Below, piece after piece: positions 9,396 through 17,604 of a stretch of DNA of 55,104 bases. A program made the position numbers and the translations under genes. The notes under the pieces were generated by a model. It was not told the DNA's origin. It saw only the letters and a list, made by a program, of their open reading frames with translations, and ran no database searches. Each line of letters begins with the position of its first letter. Positions within the stretch are counted from its first letter, which is position 1. This DNA comes from Alphaproteobacteria bacterium (GTDB lineage: Bacteria; Pseudomonadota; Alphaproteobacteria; RS24): assembly GCA_022426245.1 (NCBI GenBank), contig JAKMDW010000068.1, positions 1 to 55,104 of the forward strand, in the 5' to 3' direction.

Positions 9396-9411
9396 TGCAA
9401 AAATCATGCCA
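9396..9411 (-). promoter_or_regulatory. sigma-54 (RpoN) promoter of amt
   Basis: On the leftward strand the sequence is TGGCATGATTTTTGCA. It has the invariant GG and GC elements with exactly 10 nt between them, and differs from the TGGCAC-N5-TTGCA consensus at one position. The predicted start point is about 20 nt before the amt ATG, leaving a short leader that holds the ribosome site. This is the expected nitrogen-controlled promoter. I did not find a convincing NtrC dyad upstream. Confidence 0.8.
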
Positions 9412-9534
9412 AACTTATAGCGACCGGTTCGGGGGGCTTTGGTTCGCCCCATGCCAAAACTGCTATCTTTTTAGGCAGCAGCTTTTCGGGTGACTAAATT
9501 ATGGGCATTTATTGGCTGCGCTGAGGCCCGCTTC

Positions 9535-9578
9535 CGGCATCATGGCGGCATCATGGCGGCGTCATTACGGCGCAGGGG
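9535..9578. repeat. 11-nt tandem repeat, intergenic
   Basis: Units start at 9535, 9546, 9557 and 9568. The first two (CGGCATCATGG) are identical, the third is diverged and the fourth is partial. It is noncoding, in the gap between amt and the ubiH-like gene. Confidence 0.85.
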
Positions 9579-9720
9579 CTGGACGCGGCGGTGCTTTTGC
9601 GGCACTGTCTCAGCCGATTTAGGGCAAACGTGAGACCGCCAATCAAAGGCGGCGCAGAGGAACAGCCCCCGAGATGGCCCGATAGCCCCCGCTAGAGAAC
9701 CAAATAGAGCACGAGACAGA

Positions 9721-11025
9721 ATGCCAGAGCAAAATCCGATATTAATTCACGGTGACGGCAGCACAGCGCGGGTCACCGCTCTGGCCCTAAGGGCGGCTTT
9801 GGGCGATAAGGATATCCCGATAAGTGTGCCCGCGCCGCCAAGCCGGGCAGACGATAAGGCAAAGAATAATGACTGGGGCAGCGTTTTGGCGCTCAGCGCA
9901 GCGGCCAAAACCATGCTGGAGGTGTTGGGTGTCTGGGCGCGACTCGACCAGCCCACCGCGCCGGTATGCGATATGGCGGTTTATGGCGATGCCGCCGCGC
10001 TGGGTCACAATATCGGGCTTGATTTCAACCCCATCGAAACTGCTGAACACAGCAAAACAGACGCGAAGAGTGACATTCATGTGCTGGCGCATATCGTCAG
10101 CCGCACCGCCCTCGACCGCGCCATTAAATCGGCCTTTGACGACGGCGTCGCCACTGCCGGGCTGGATGTTCGAAACAGCCCGCTGGTCGGCTTCGATAAG
10201 ACCGACGGCCGCGCAAGCTGCGCAGATGGCACAGATTTCAAGGCCGCGCTTTTAATCGATTGCGCCCGCGCCACAGCCGACAAGCGCGCCGCGCCGCCAT
10301 GGCGCAAAACCAGCGCAGCACAATGTCTGACCCATGATTATGACGCCGCCGCTTTAGTGTGCGCGCTGGCCTGCGACCAACCGCATGGCGGCCAAGCGGT
10401 GCAAATCTTCTTACCCGCCGGACCATTGGCGCTCTTGCCGCTCCCCGACCCGAAAAAACGCGCCCTCATATGGTCTTTACCGCAAGCCCGCGCCACCGCG
10501 CTGGCCGAAATCAATGACGATATCTTTGCCTATGAACTGACCAAAGCGACGCAAGGCCATGTCGGCGGGTTGACCCTTGACGGGCCGCGCGTATTGCAAA
10601 AACTGTCGCTGGCACTGGCCGAAAATTATGTCGATGGCCGCCTCTGCCTATTGGGCGAAGCGGCGCATATTATTCACCCACTGGCCGGTCAGGGTTTTAA
10701 TTTGGCGTTGCGCGATGCGGCGCAATTGGCCGACATATTATTTGAAGCGCACAGTCTCGGTTTGGCTTTTGACGGGCCGCATGTGCTGGCCGATTATCAA
10801 GCCCTGCGACGCGCCGATGGCGGCGCAATGGCGGCGACAACGCATCTATTGGCAGAAATTTTTTCTGGCCCCCAAAGCCGGTTAACCGCGCCTCTGGCCC
10901 GGCTCGGCCTTGCCTTAACCGGCCGCTTGGCGCGCTCGAACAGGGGGGTGGCCACGCGCTTTCGCGCGACAGCCAATGGCGGGATGGTGGCCTTGCCGCG
11001 GTTGATGCGCGGGCGCGGCTTTTAA
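9721..11025 (+). CDS. UbiH/UbiF-family FAD-dependent monooxygenase, with degenerate FAD motifs
   Basis: This is a 434-residue protein. The C-terminal half carries GEAAHIIHPLAGQGFNLALRD (312-332), the flavin-contact motif of the UbiH/UbiF/UbiI aromatic hydroxylases of ubiquinone synthesis, and FLPAGPLALLPLPD (230-243) also fits. The N-terminal nucleotide motif is weak: ILIHGDGSTA (7-16) instead of GxGxxG. The middle DG-motif region reads LLIDCARATA (177-186) instead of a typical GADGxxS. It may therefore bind FAD unusually or have a changed role. It is convergent with the Trm112 gene, 13 nt apart. Family is fairly sure; a specific symbol is not justified. Confidence 0.8.
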   Translation: MPEQNPILIHGDGSTARVTALALRAALGDKDIPISVPAPPSRADDKAKNNDWGSVLALSAAAKTMLEVLGVWARLDQPTAPVCDMAVYGDAAALGHNIGLDFNPIETAEHSKTDAKSDIHVLAHIVSRTALDRAIKSAFDDGVATAGLDVRNSPLVGFDKTDGRASCADGTDFKAALLIDCARATADKRAAPPWRKTSAAQCLTHDYDAAALVCALACDQPHGGQAVQIFLPAGPLALLPLPDPKKRALIWSLPQARATALAEINDDIFAYELTKATQGHVGGLTLDGPRVLQKLSLALAENYVDGRLCLLGEAAHIIHPLAGQGFNLALRDAAQLADILFEAHSLGLAFDGPHVLADYQALRRADGGAMAATTHLLAEIFSGPQSRLTAPLARLGLALTGRLARSNRGVATRFRATANGGMVALPRLMRGRGF

Positions 11026-11038
11026 TTTTTGACCAAGT

Positions 11039-11224
11039 TTAGCCATCGAGCTTGCGCGCTTCTTCGGCCAACATAATTGGAATGCCGTCGCGCACCGGAT
11101 AGGCCAAACCGGCATCTTTGGACACCAGCTCACCGGCTTTCTCATCATAGGACAGCGGCCCATGGCAGACCGGACAGACCAGCAGTTCCAATAATGCCGG
11201 GTCGAGTTTTTGAGTATCGCTCAT
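11039..11224 (-). CDS. Trm112-family zinc-ribbon-like protein
   Basis: This 61-residue protein has [42 protein letters not shown]. The single CPVC pair and the [10 protein letters not shown] end are the Trm112/YcaR signature. Eukaryotic Trm112 activates methyltransferases; the role of bacterial homologues is less clear. It is the last gene of a leftward trio with the Lon-domain and thioredoxin-TPR genes, an order familiar from alphaproteobacteria. Confidence 0.9.
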   Translation of the reverse strand: MSDTQKLDPALLELLVCPVCHGPLSYDEKAGELVSKDAGLAYPVRDGIPIMLAEEARKLDG

Positions 11225-11247
11225 CTGTGTCGCCCCTTTAACGGTAT

Positions 11248-11913
11248 TTATTGCACGGCATTATCATTGGCCCCGCCCGATTGCCCCAATTGCGCCAGCA
11301 CCATTTCAGTCAGCGCGATTAATATTTCAGCGCGCTCGGCCAATGTTGCCGCCTCCAGCATGGCTTGCTTTTCTTGCGCGCCATACGGGCTGATAATACA
11401 CAGTGAATTGACCAGAGCCTCATTATTTGAGCTTTCAATGGCCGGCCAATCGGCCGACATGCCATTGGCCTCGAGATAGCGCTTCAACACGTCGAGCACG
11501 CCTTCCCGATTAACATCAATGCTGCCGACATCGGCGATTAAATCGCTTTCATAGGGGCGATAATCGGCACGAATTTGGCGATAGGGTGTCAGCACATTTA
11601 ATTCCTCGGCGACGGCAAAGCGCGCCACACCGGTCAGCGAGACCACCATGCGCCCATCCTCTGTTTCGCTAAACGAAGAAATACGGCCGAGGCAACCGAC
11701 GCGTTGTAAATTATCCGGCCCGCCCTCATCATCATAGGGTTGCACCAACCCCAATAGGCGGCCCTTGCCCAGCGCATCTTCAAACATTTGCAGATAGCGC
11801 GGCTCAAAAATATTCAGCGGCAATTGTCCGCGCGGCAGCAGCAACACGCCCTCCAGCGGAAACACCGGCACGGTTTCGGGCAATTCACTAATCATCTCAG
11901 GGTCAAAGGACAT
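11248..11913 (-). CDS. Lon N-terminal (LAN) domain protein
   Basis: This 221-residue protein covers only the substrate-recognition domain of Lon protease ([29 protein letters not shown] at the start, GCLGRISSF mid-way). It has no AAA+ or protease domain, so it is a stand-alone LON-domain protein that may bind unfolded clients. It follows the CnoX-like gene after 12 nt and precedes the Trm112 gene. The grouping with a redox chaperone suggests protein quality control, which is inference. The start [15 protein letters not shown] is clear. Confidence 0.9.
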   Translation of the reverse strand: MSFDPEMISELPETVPVFPLEGVLLLPRGQLPLNIFEPRYLQMFEDALGKGRLLGLVQPYDDEGGPDNLQRVGCLGRISSFSETEDGRMVVSLTGVARFAVAEELNVLTPYRQIRADYRPYESDLIADVGSIDVNREGVLDVLKRYLEANGMSADWPAIESSNNEALVNSLCIISPYGAQEKQAMLEAATLAERAEILIALTEMVLAQLGQSGGANDNAVQ

Positions 11914-11925
11914 AAATAAAGCCTA

Positions 11926-12903
11926 TCAGCTAAACAGGATAGATGACAGCCGCTTACGCGCCGCAATCACCAACTCATCTTGGGCGCCATATGCATCGAA
12001 TAATTCGACCAATTGTTTGCGCGCCGCTTCTTCGTTCCAATCGCGCTGACGCGCAACGATTTCCAGTAATTCATCAAGGGCTGCCTCACGCCGACCGTCG
12101 CCATGATGCGCCAGCGCCAAATCAAAGCGGGCCTGATGATCATTCGCATTTTTTTCTAACGCCGCTATAAATTGCGCCGCATCGCCCAAATCTTTAAGCG
12201 CGGTTTTGGCTGCCATTTTTTCGGCCAGCGCCACGGCGGCACGCGCCGCGACCAGAGCCGGATTATTGTCATGCGGCGGGGCAGAAGCCAAAATATCTTG
12301 TGCGGCGTTGATATCCTCGCCGGCCAAATGGCTTTGGGCTAACCCCGCCATCGCGGCGAGGTTTTCGGGCTCTTGTTCCAGCGCCGCACCATAGCACTCC
12401 AACGCATCATCAATCTGACCGGCGGCCAGCGCTTCCTCGGCCGTCTCCATCAGCGCCTCAGCCGGCGATGGGCCAAGCGCAACTGCTAAGTGCTTTTCGA
12501 GGAATTTTTTGACCTCGCTTTCGGGCAGCGCACCCATAAAGCCATCGACCGGTTGACCGCCCTTAAACGCAAACACGGCGGGTATGGACTGCACTTGCAG
12601 TTGCTGGGCAACCGCCGGGTGCTCGTCAATATTCATTTTCGCCAAGCGCACAGCGCCGTCTGATTGCGCGGCCAATTTTTCCAGCACCGGCGTTAATTGC
12701 TTGCACGGGCCACACCAGGGCGCCCATAAATCGAGCAAAACAAGGCGCTCTTGCGACGCCTCGATGACATCGGCCATGAAGGTCTCGGTCGTCACATCAA
12801 TAACGCTTTGGCCATTCCCGCCTTCGGGCGCGGCGCCGACCTCGCCAAGCGGGTCTTCCAATCCGTCCGGCGCACCGCCGGGGGGGTTCAATTCTGATGG
12901 CAT
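11926..12903 (-). CDS. ybbN: thioredoxin-TPR protein, CnoX/YbbN-like
   Basis: This 325-residue protein has a thioredoxin domain (about residues 32-145) with the active site WAPWCGPCKQL (C64, C67), then TPR-like helical repeats (about 160-320). This is the layout of CnoX/YbbN, a holdase that works with GroEL and DnaK. E. coli YbbN has lost the CxxC redox pair (SxxC), whereas this one keeps both cysteines and could act as an oxidoreductase. A low-complexity Gly/Pro/Glu leader (residues 1-30) precedes the thioredoxin fold. The start has AGGAG 8 nt upstream. It is first gene of the LON/Trm112 group. Confidence 0.9.
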   Translation of the reverse strand: MPSELNPPGGAPDGLEDPLGEVGAAPEGGNGQSVIDVTTETFMADVIEASQERLVLLDLWAPWCGPCKQLTPVLEKLAAQSDGAVRLAKMNIDEHPAVAQQLQVQSIPAVFAFKGGQPVDGFMGALPESEVKKFLEKHLAVALGPSPAEALMETAEEALAAGQIDDALECYGAALEQEPENLAAMAGLAQSHLAGEDINAAQDILASAPPHDNNPALVAARAAVALAEKMAAKTALKDLGDAAQFIAALEKNANDHQARFDLALAHHGDGRREAALDELLEIVARQRDWNEEAARKQLVELFDAYGAQDELVIAARKRLSSILFS

Positions 12904-13056
12904 GATTAAATCTCCTGCCCCTTAAATGGGGTCTGGCGCGCGCTTTGTCTAGGGGGTGTGTCGCGGATAGGTCGCGGGCGTATATTTGGGGATATATAAA
13001 GCTGCGCCATATCGGGCCCGCGATAAACGCCACGTCAGGGCGTGTTAAATGGCCAC

Positions 13057-13085
13057 TTGTCAAACCGGCAGTGATGGTGCATAAC
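13057..13085 (+). promoter_or_regulatory. sigma-70-like promoter of tRNA-Gly
   Basis: TTGTCA (13057-13062), a 17-nt spacer, and CATAAC (13080-13085) end 18 nt before the tRNA. Spacing is ideal; the -10 element has two mismatches. Confidence 0.5.
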
Positions 13086-13103
13086 GCAATCCGTTCTGAC
13101 ACA

Positions 13104-13178
13104 GCGGGCGTAGCTCAGGGGTAGAGCACAACCTTGCCAAGGTTGGGGTCGTGAGTTCGAATCTCATCGCCCGCTCCA
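13104..13178 (+). tRNA. tRNA-Gly(GCC)
   Basis: A complete cloverleaf is visible. The acceptor stem pairs GCGGGCG (13104-13110) with CGCCCGC (13168-13174), followed by discriminator T and an encoded CCA (13176-13178). The D arm is GCTC...GAGC. The anticodon arm is CAACC-TTGCCAA-GGTTG with anticodon GCC. The T-arm loop contains TTCGAAT. It lies alone between ybbN and a small membrane-protein gene. Confidence 0.97.
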
Positions 13179-13333
13179 GAACATTTCCCACAACCTAAAA
13201 CCGGCCCGCATGACGGGCTCAGGCCTTGATGCAAGCTTGCGCCCGACCACCCGGACGCCAGCCAATCAAATACTTGTCGCCTCCACGCGATTAGCCTAGC
13301 GTTAGCTTGTTCACTTTATAGGGAGAAAATTTC

Positions 13334-13753
13334 ATGGAACAAATGTCTGAATATCAATCCTTAACAATGTTCGGCACATACAGCATCGCCTTTGCCTTGC
13401 GCTCAATCGGCGCCCTATTGGGCATCTGGCTGGCATTGCGTATCGCCAATAATATCCGTACCTCGGATGAGGATAATATGATCGCCAAAATCCTCGGCAC
13501 CGGCTTTGGCGTATTGACGGTAATGTTCGCCTATTATTGGCAGTCAGCCTATTTCAGCCTGCGCGGCAATGTGGCAAACGGCCTGAATGATTTGGCCGCC
13601 AGTGGCACAGAACTGTCAGCCGGTTCTCAACAATTTGTCGCCAATTTTGCGACAGGCAATGCGGTAACCTCGCCAAACGCGCCGGTTATCCTGTTTGACC
13701 TGATTGTTCTCGCAATGATTGTGGCGCAAATCTGGATGCCGAAAAAGGGCTGA
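13334..13753 (+). CDS. small multi-pass membrane protein of unknown function
   Basis: This is a 139-residue protein I do not recognise. Two or three hydrophobic helices are visible: about residues 17-38 (FALRSIGALLGIWLALRIA), 50-70 (ILGTGFGVLTVMFAYYW) and 116-134 (APVILFDLIVLAMIVAQIW). A polar segment of about 45 residues with many Asn, Gly and Ser sits between the second and third. It has a strong GGGAGA site 7 nt before ATG and its own Rho-independent terminator, so it is probably monocistronic. There are no catalytic motifs. The isolated unit beside a tRNA is unusual in an otherwise operon-dense window. Confidence 0.8.
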   Translation: MEQMSEYQSLTMFGTYSIAFALRSIGALLGIWLALRIANNIRTSDEDNMIAKILGTGFGVLTVMFAYYWQSAYFSLRGNVANGLNDLAASGTELSAGSQQFVANFATGNAVTSPNAPVILFDLIVLAMIVAQIWMPKKG

Positions 13754-13786
13754 TCAGCCGACGCGCATCACACCTTAACGTGATGA

Positions 13787-13816
13787 GAGAGGGGCCCATT
13801 TGGGCTCCTCTTTTTT
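13787..13816 (+). terminator. Rho-independent terminator
   Basis: The stem GAGGGGCCCA (13789-13798) pairs with TGGGCTCCTC (13801-13810) with one G-T pair and a tight loop, followed by TTTTTT (13811-13816). It ends the small membrane-protein transcript. The opposite strand lacks a T-run, so it serves only rightward transcription. Confidence 0.92.
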
Positions 13817-13830
13817 ATGTGTTTAGGCTT

Positions 13831-15072
13831 TTACTTGCGGTCGACCGTGGCGCGCAAAAGCCGCCTGATGGTCAACCAGACCAATGGCACGGTGATGGCG
13901 ACCAGCGCCATATTGACAATCAACGGGTCAAGCGCCGGTTGGCGCGCCAATACCCAATCGGCAGGGGCGCGCAGTAAATTCACCAAATAATATGAAATGG
14001 CAACGGTCGAGACGCCCTCCACCGTATGTTGTAGGCGTAATTGCCGTGCCGCCGAATGATTGAGCGAGGCCAAGAGATCGGCATTTTGCTGCTGCATATC
14101 CAGTTCAATGCGGGTTTGCAGCAGGCCGGTCATGGCTGAAATCTGTTCGGCCAAATCATGCCGGCGGCGCTCGGTAGATTGATAGGTGGCAATCGCCGGT
14201 TGCAGGCGGCGTTCCAAAAAACCACCAATCGTGATGCGGCTGTCAAATGCCTGTTCTTGCAAAGACGCCAGCCGCGCCGTTACCAAATCCCAATAGGCGG
14301 TGCAGGCAGCGAAACGAAACGAGGTGCGCCGCCAGACATCCTCCAACTCACCGGTCAGCTGGCTCAATAATTCGAAGCGCTCACCATCCGCACTACCGGC
14401 GGCTGAAATGCTCGGCGGCACGCGCGCTGCAATGTCCGCCAGCTGGGCTTGCGCGGCGCGGGCGCGGTTCAGGCCAATGGCGGCAAAAGACCGATAGGTT
14501 TCGATCTCGACAACTTGTAACGCGATGCGCCCGACATCGCGCACATCACTATCGGGGGCGAAATCAAGGGCGATTTTCGTGTGCCCGTCTTCGGCCACTT
14601 TGAAATCGAAAAACCCATCGGCCAATCCGTTTTCAAGGCGACTGGCGCAGGTCCAGCCCTCGCGTGCCGTGCCGCGCATACTGCACTGGCAATCGACGGC
14701 AACGACGACTTCGCCGCGGTTTTTTTCGAGCCAATCGCTCGGCAGGTATTGGGCGGCCGAACCGCTTTGCGCGCGCTCATCAATAATCGTCAACGAGACA
14801 AATTCCGTATGCCGCTCAATATTAAATTGCACATCCTGATGGCGCGCCCGGATAAGGCGGCTTTGCCCCTCATTGTCCCAATCAATGCCCGTCAAACTAT
14901 CGGATAGAATATCGCGCAGGCCGTCAAAGGCTTTATCACCCGACAGGCACAGGCGAAAAATGGCCGTCGGCAGAGCAAAGCGCGGAAACGGACGGGCGTT
15001 TAACTCATCAGTCACCTGGCGCAACCGCCATTGCGATTTATGCATTTGGTTCGGGGTCTTTAACTCACTCAT
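13831..15072 (-). CDS. DUF3422 membrane-anchored protein
   Basis: This 413-residue protein begins with RQVTDELNARPFPRFALPT, the DUF3422 (COG4949) signature. It has a long soluble part with acidic and helical stretches, then a hydrophobic C-terminal region of two segments (about 353-370 and 385-402) ending in basic residues. That fits a protein anchored in the inner membrane by its C-terminus with a CorA-like outline. Function is unknown. It is read leftward, 12 nt from the next gene. Confidence 0.85.
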   Translation of the reverse strand: MSELKTPNQMHKSQWRLRQVTDELNARPFPRFALPTAIFRLCLSGDKAFDGLRDILSDSLTGIDWDNEGQSRLIRARHQDVQFNIERHTEFVSLTIIDERAQSGSAAQYLPSDWLEKNRGEVVVAVDCQCSMRGTAREGWTCASRLENGLADGFFDFKVAEDGHTKIALDFAPDSDVRDVGRIALQVVEIETYRSFAAIGLNRARAAQAQLADIAARVPPSISAAGSADGERFELLSQLTGELEDVWRRTSFRFAACTAYWDLVTARLASLQEQAFDSRITIGGFLERRLQPAIATYQSTERRRHDLAEQISAMTGLLQTRIELDMQQQNADLLASLNHSAARQLRLQHTVEGVSTVAISYYLVNLLRAPADWVLARQPALDPLIVNMALVAITVPLVWLTIRRLLRATVDRK

Positions 15073-15084
15073 ACACTTAATACG

Positions 15085-15675
15085 CTACTTATGGCGCTCC
15101 GGTTTCCAGCCATTGGCCAGAAGGTGACCTTCGGCAAACGCCAGCGGGCTGTCCTCTAGCTCAGTGGCCAACGTATCATTCCAGCGATTTAGAAAGCCGA
15201 ATGTCGCAATCACCGCAACAATCTCGCAAATTTCAGCCTCCGAAAAATGCGGTGTCAGCGCATCGAAATGCGCTTGGGTCGCGCCATTGGGCACGCTGCC
15301 GCCGGCTTGCGCCAGCGCCAAAGCCGCGCGTTCAGCATCCGAAAATTGCGGGTCGGTTTGATATGACCAAAGCGCTTCGATTTTTTCATCCGACACGCCG
15401 CGTTCATGCGCACCATGCGCCGTATGCGCTTGGCAGTAACGACACCCGGCTGCCGCGCTGGCAATATGGGCAATCATTTGCCGCAACCCCGGTTCCAATT
15501 TGGCCTCAGGCCCCAACACGGCCGCGCTGAGAGCCAGAAACCCACGCAGGATTTCGGGCCGGTGCGCCATAATTTTTAAGCTATTGGGCTCAAAGCCCAT
15601 CACCGCCGCAGCCAGCGCCAACTCATCGCCAACCGCTGCAAGCTGCGCCGCATCAGCATTCTTCAAATGTGCCAT
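15085..15675 (-). CDS. AhpD/carboxymuconolactone decarboxylase-fold protein
   Basis: This 196-residue protein has the catalytic motif ACRYCQAHTAHGAHERGVS mid-protein: a CxxC pair followed by His, as in AhpD-like alkylhydroperoxidases. The HFSEAEICEIVAVIATFGFLNRWNDTLATELE tail matches the uncharacterised peroxidase-related CMD branch. A role in peroxide detoxification by thiol chemistry is probable. True carboxymuconolactone decarboxylase activity is unlikely because of the cysteine pair. It lies between the PaaI-type thioesterase and DUF3422 genes, all leftward. Confidence 0.85.
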   Translation of the reverse strand: MAHLKNADAAQLAAVGDELALAAAVMGFEPNSLKIMAHRPEILRGFLALSAAVLGPEAKLEPGLRQMIAHIASAAAGCRYCQAHTAHGAHERGVSDEKIEALWSYQTDPQFSDAERAALALAQAGGSVPNGATQAHFDALTPHFSEAEICEIVAVIATFGFLNRWNDTLATELEDSPLAFAEGHLLANGWKPERHK

Positions 15676-15684
15676 GACCGTCTC

Positions 15685-16182
15685 CTATTTTTTCTCGCGT
15701 TTTTTTAATGTAACGAAATTGGCCGTTGATGAGCCGGTGGCCAATAAGTGACCCTCGGCATCATATAATTGACCCTCAACAAAACCGACCGAACGCCCGC
15801 GCCTTACCACTTGGCCGATCGCATAAATGCGCCCGGGTCGGGCCGGTGCCAACATCGAAACCTTCAGTTCCAATGTCGGGCTTATTTGCCCCCAATCGAG
15901 ATTGAGGCCAATGGCAAAAGCCATCGCATCATCCAACATTGCGGCCACATTGCCGCCTTGAATGCCGCCCCATTTATTGCACAGCTTATCACCAGCGTTA
16001 AACGCCATTTCGACAATACCGCCCTGCTTGTCAACGGCCAGCAATTCCAACCCCAAATGGGCCGAGGTCGGGGACGGCTTTTCATGCGCCGCTTTGACAT
16101 TGGGCGGCCAATTTTCGCACGCGGTTTCAAAGCCGGTGCGCGCCGAGCCAAGACGGCTCACATCAATCGGGTTTGTGCTCAT
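15685..16182 (-). CDS. PaaI-type hotdog thioesterase
   Basis: This 165-residue protein is of the HGG/PaaI family. Its active-site stretch reads NKWGGIQGGNVAAMLDDAMAF, with IQGG in place of the usual HGG; the catalytic Asp lies in MLDD. It should hydrolyse a short or aromatic acyl-CoA. The open frame extends to 16416, but the ATG at 16180-16182 has GGAGAG 6 nt upstream and matches family length. The nearby acyl-CoA thioesterase gene at 16316 is divergent and from another hotdog branch. Confidence 0.85.
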   Translation of the reverse strand: MSTNPIDVSRLGSARTGFETACENWPPNVKAAHEKPSPTSAHLGLELLAVDKQGGIVEMAFNAGDKLCNKWGGIQGGNVAAMLDDAMAFAIGLNLDWGQISPTLELKVSMLAPARPGRIYAIGQVVRRGRSVGFVEGQLYDAEGHLLATGSSTANFVTLKKREKK

Positions 16183-16315
16183 AATAATCTCTCCACACCG
16201 GCCCCCCGAATATGTCGGCGCCGTAAACTTGCCAGACAGTAAGCGGCGGCATTGATGCTGGCAAGGGGGCTTGGGCGTCTTGCGCATGATCGGTTTGGCG
16301 CATAGTTTGTAACAT

Positions 16316-16780
16316 ATGAGCGAGACCACACCCACCCTATCCTGGCTGCTAAAGCCGCAACATGTGCTGACCCTGAATGTGCGCGCCGGCGATATTGATG
16401 GCTTCGACCACGTCAATAATGTGGTTTATCTGGGCTGGATGGCACGCGCAGCGTGGGATCATTCACAGGCTTTGGGGTTTGACTTTAGCGCTTATCGCAA
16501 GCGCGATTGTGGTTTTGTCGTGACCCGCCATGAGATCGATTATAAGGCCGCTGCGCTGGCCGATGAGACCGTGCATATTGCAACTTGGGTCAGCCTGAAT
16601 GATGGCCGCTTGCGGTTGCGGCGGCGATTTCAAATGCTGGCTGATGATGGCCGCGAACTGGCGCGCGGCATGAGCGATTTCGCGGCAATGAAAATTTCAT
16701 CGGGGCGCGCCATGCGCATGCATGCCGATTACATTAACGGCTATCCGGCCATTGACGCGGCTGAAGCGCTCTTCGGCTAA
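16316..16780 (+). CDS. 4HBT-type acyl-CoA thioesterase
   Basis: This 154-residue hotdog protein has DIDGFDHVNNVVYLGWMARAAW (residues 26-47), the 4-hydroxybenzoyl-CoA thioesterase/YbgC signature with catalytic Asp and HVNN. Substrate is unknown. No clear Shine-Dalgarno is seen before the ATG (GTTTGTAACAT). Its end faces the response regulator gene 20 nt away. Confidence 0.85.
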   Translation: MSETTPTLSWLLKPQHVLTLNVRAGDIDGFDHVNNVVYLGWMARAAWDHSQALGFDFSAYRKRDCGFVVTRHEIDYKAAALADETVHIATWVSLNDGRLRLRRRFQMLADDGRELARGMSDFAAMKISSGRAMRMHADYINGYPAIDAAEALFG

Positions 16781-16799
16781 GGCCGGTTTGGGCCGCCCG

Positions 16800-17489
16800 C
16801 TAGCCCCGCGCAAGGGCATAGCCGCCCTCCAGCGTCAGCAATAATTTCGCCTCAGACGGGTCAGCCTCAATCTTGCGGCGTAGCCGATAAATATGGGTTT
16901 CCAACGTATGGGTCGAGACTTGGGCATTATAGCCCCAAACTTCGTGCAACAGCGTATCGCGCGCCACCGCAGCACCGGCCGCACGGTGCAGAAATTTCAG
17001 AATATTGGTTTCTTTTTCGGTTAGACGAATTTTGGCCGCGCCGCCCTGCGGCTCAAGAATTTTCAAACTCGGGCGAAACACATATTCACCGATTTGAAGC
17101 TCCGCCGTCTCGGCCTGTTCGTGACTGCGCAATTGCGCCCGCATGCGCGCCAATAAAATGCCGAATTTGAACGGCTTGGTGACATAATCATTGGCGCCTG
17201 CATCCAGCCCCAAAATCGTATCGGCTTCGCTGGCCGCGCCCGTCAACATGATAATCGGCGTGGTGATTTTATTTTTGCGTATAATCTTGCAGGTCTCGCG
17301 GCCATCTTGGTCGGGCAGGCCAACATCCAACAAAATCAGGTCGAACCCATTGCCCGCTTGCGCCAAGGCGGCGGTGGCAGTCTGAGCCCGCGTCAGTTCA
17401 AACTCATCATGCAACGCCAATTGCTCGCTCAGCACCTCCGCCAAGCTATCGTCATCTTCCACCAGTAAAATTTTTTGTTTCACCGCCAT
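16800..17489 (-). CDS. OmpR-family response regulator without adjacent kinase
   Basis: This 229-residue regulator has a receiver domain (about 5-120) with acidic pocket EDDD (11-14), phospho-acceptor D55 in LILLDVGLPD, T84 and K105 in DYVTKPFKF. A winged-helix DNA-binding domain follows (about 130-228; TEKETNILKFLHRAAG, HTLETHIYRLRRKIE). All activation residues are present, so it should respond to phosphorylation. No histidine kinase gene lies beside it, so its partner is elsewhere. The target genes cannot be inferred. The start MAVKQKILLV is the usual family start. Confidence 0.93.
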   Translation of the reverse strand: MAVKQKILLVEDDDSLAEVLSEQLALHDEFELTRAQTATAALAQAGNGFDLILLDVGLPDQDGRETCKIIRKNKITTPIIMLTGAASEADTILGLDAGANDYVTKPFKFGILLARMRAQLRSHEQAETAELQIGEYVFRPSLKILEPQGGAAKIRLTEKETNILKFLHRAAGAAVARDTLLHEVWGYNAQVSTHTLETHIYRLRRKIEADPSEAKLLLTLEGGYALARG

Positions 17490-17604
17490 AAGCCGTTTTA
17501 TCCCACGCTTCGCCCAAAAGGCAAGATGGGGCAGAACGGCATTCCAAACGGGGCACTAAAACAAGCGCTTGCCGTGCCGCTCAAATTCGTCGACTTTAAC
17601 CCTT

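Larger units (their letters stand above)
9367..9720. other. 354-nt intergenic region between divergent amt and ubiH-like genes
   Basis: No coding sequence is visible. From left to right it contains the leftward sigma-54 promoter of amt (9396-9411), a GC hairpin GGGGC/GCCCC (9433-9450), an 11-nt tandem repeat (9535-9578), and the leader of the rightward flavoprotein gene. I see no clear sigma-70 promoter for the rightward gene. Confidence 0.7.

Noticed and set aside
13204-13218. GCCCG-CATGA-CGGGC hairpin after tRNA-Gly as a terminator
   Set aside because: Only 5 bp and no T-run; too weak to call.
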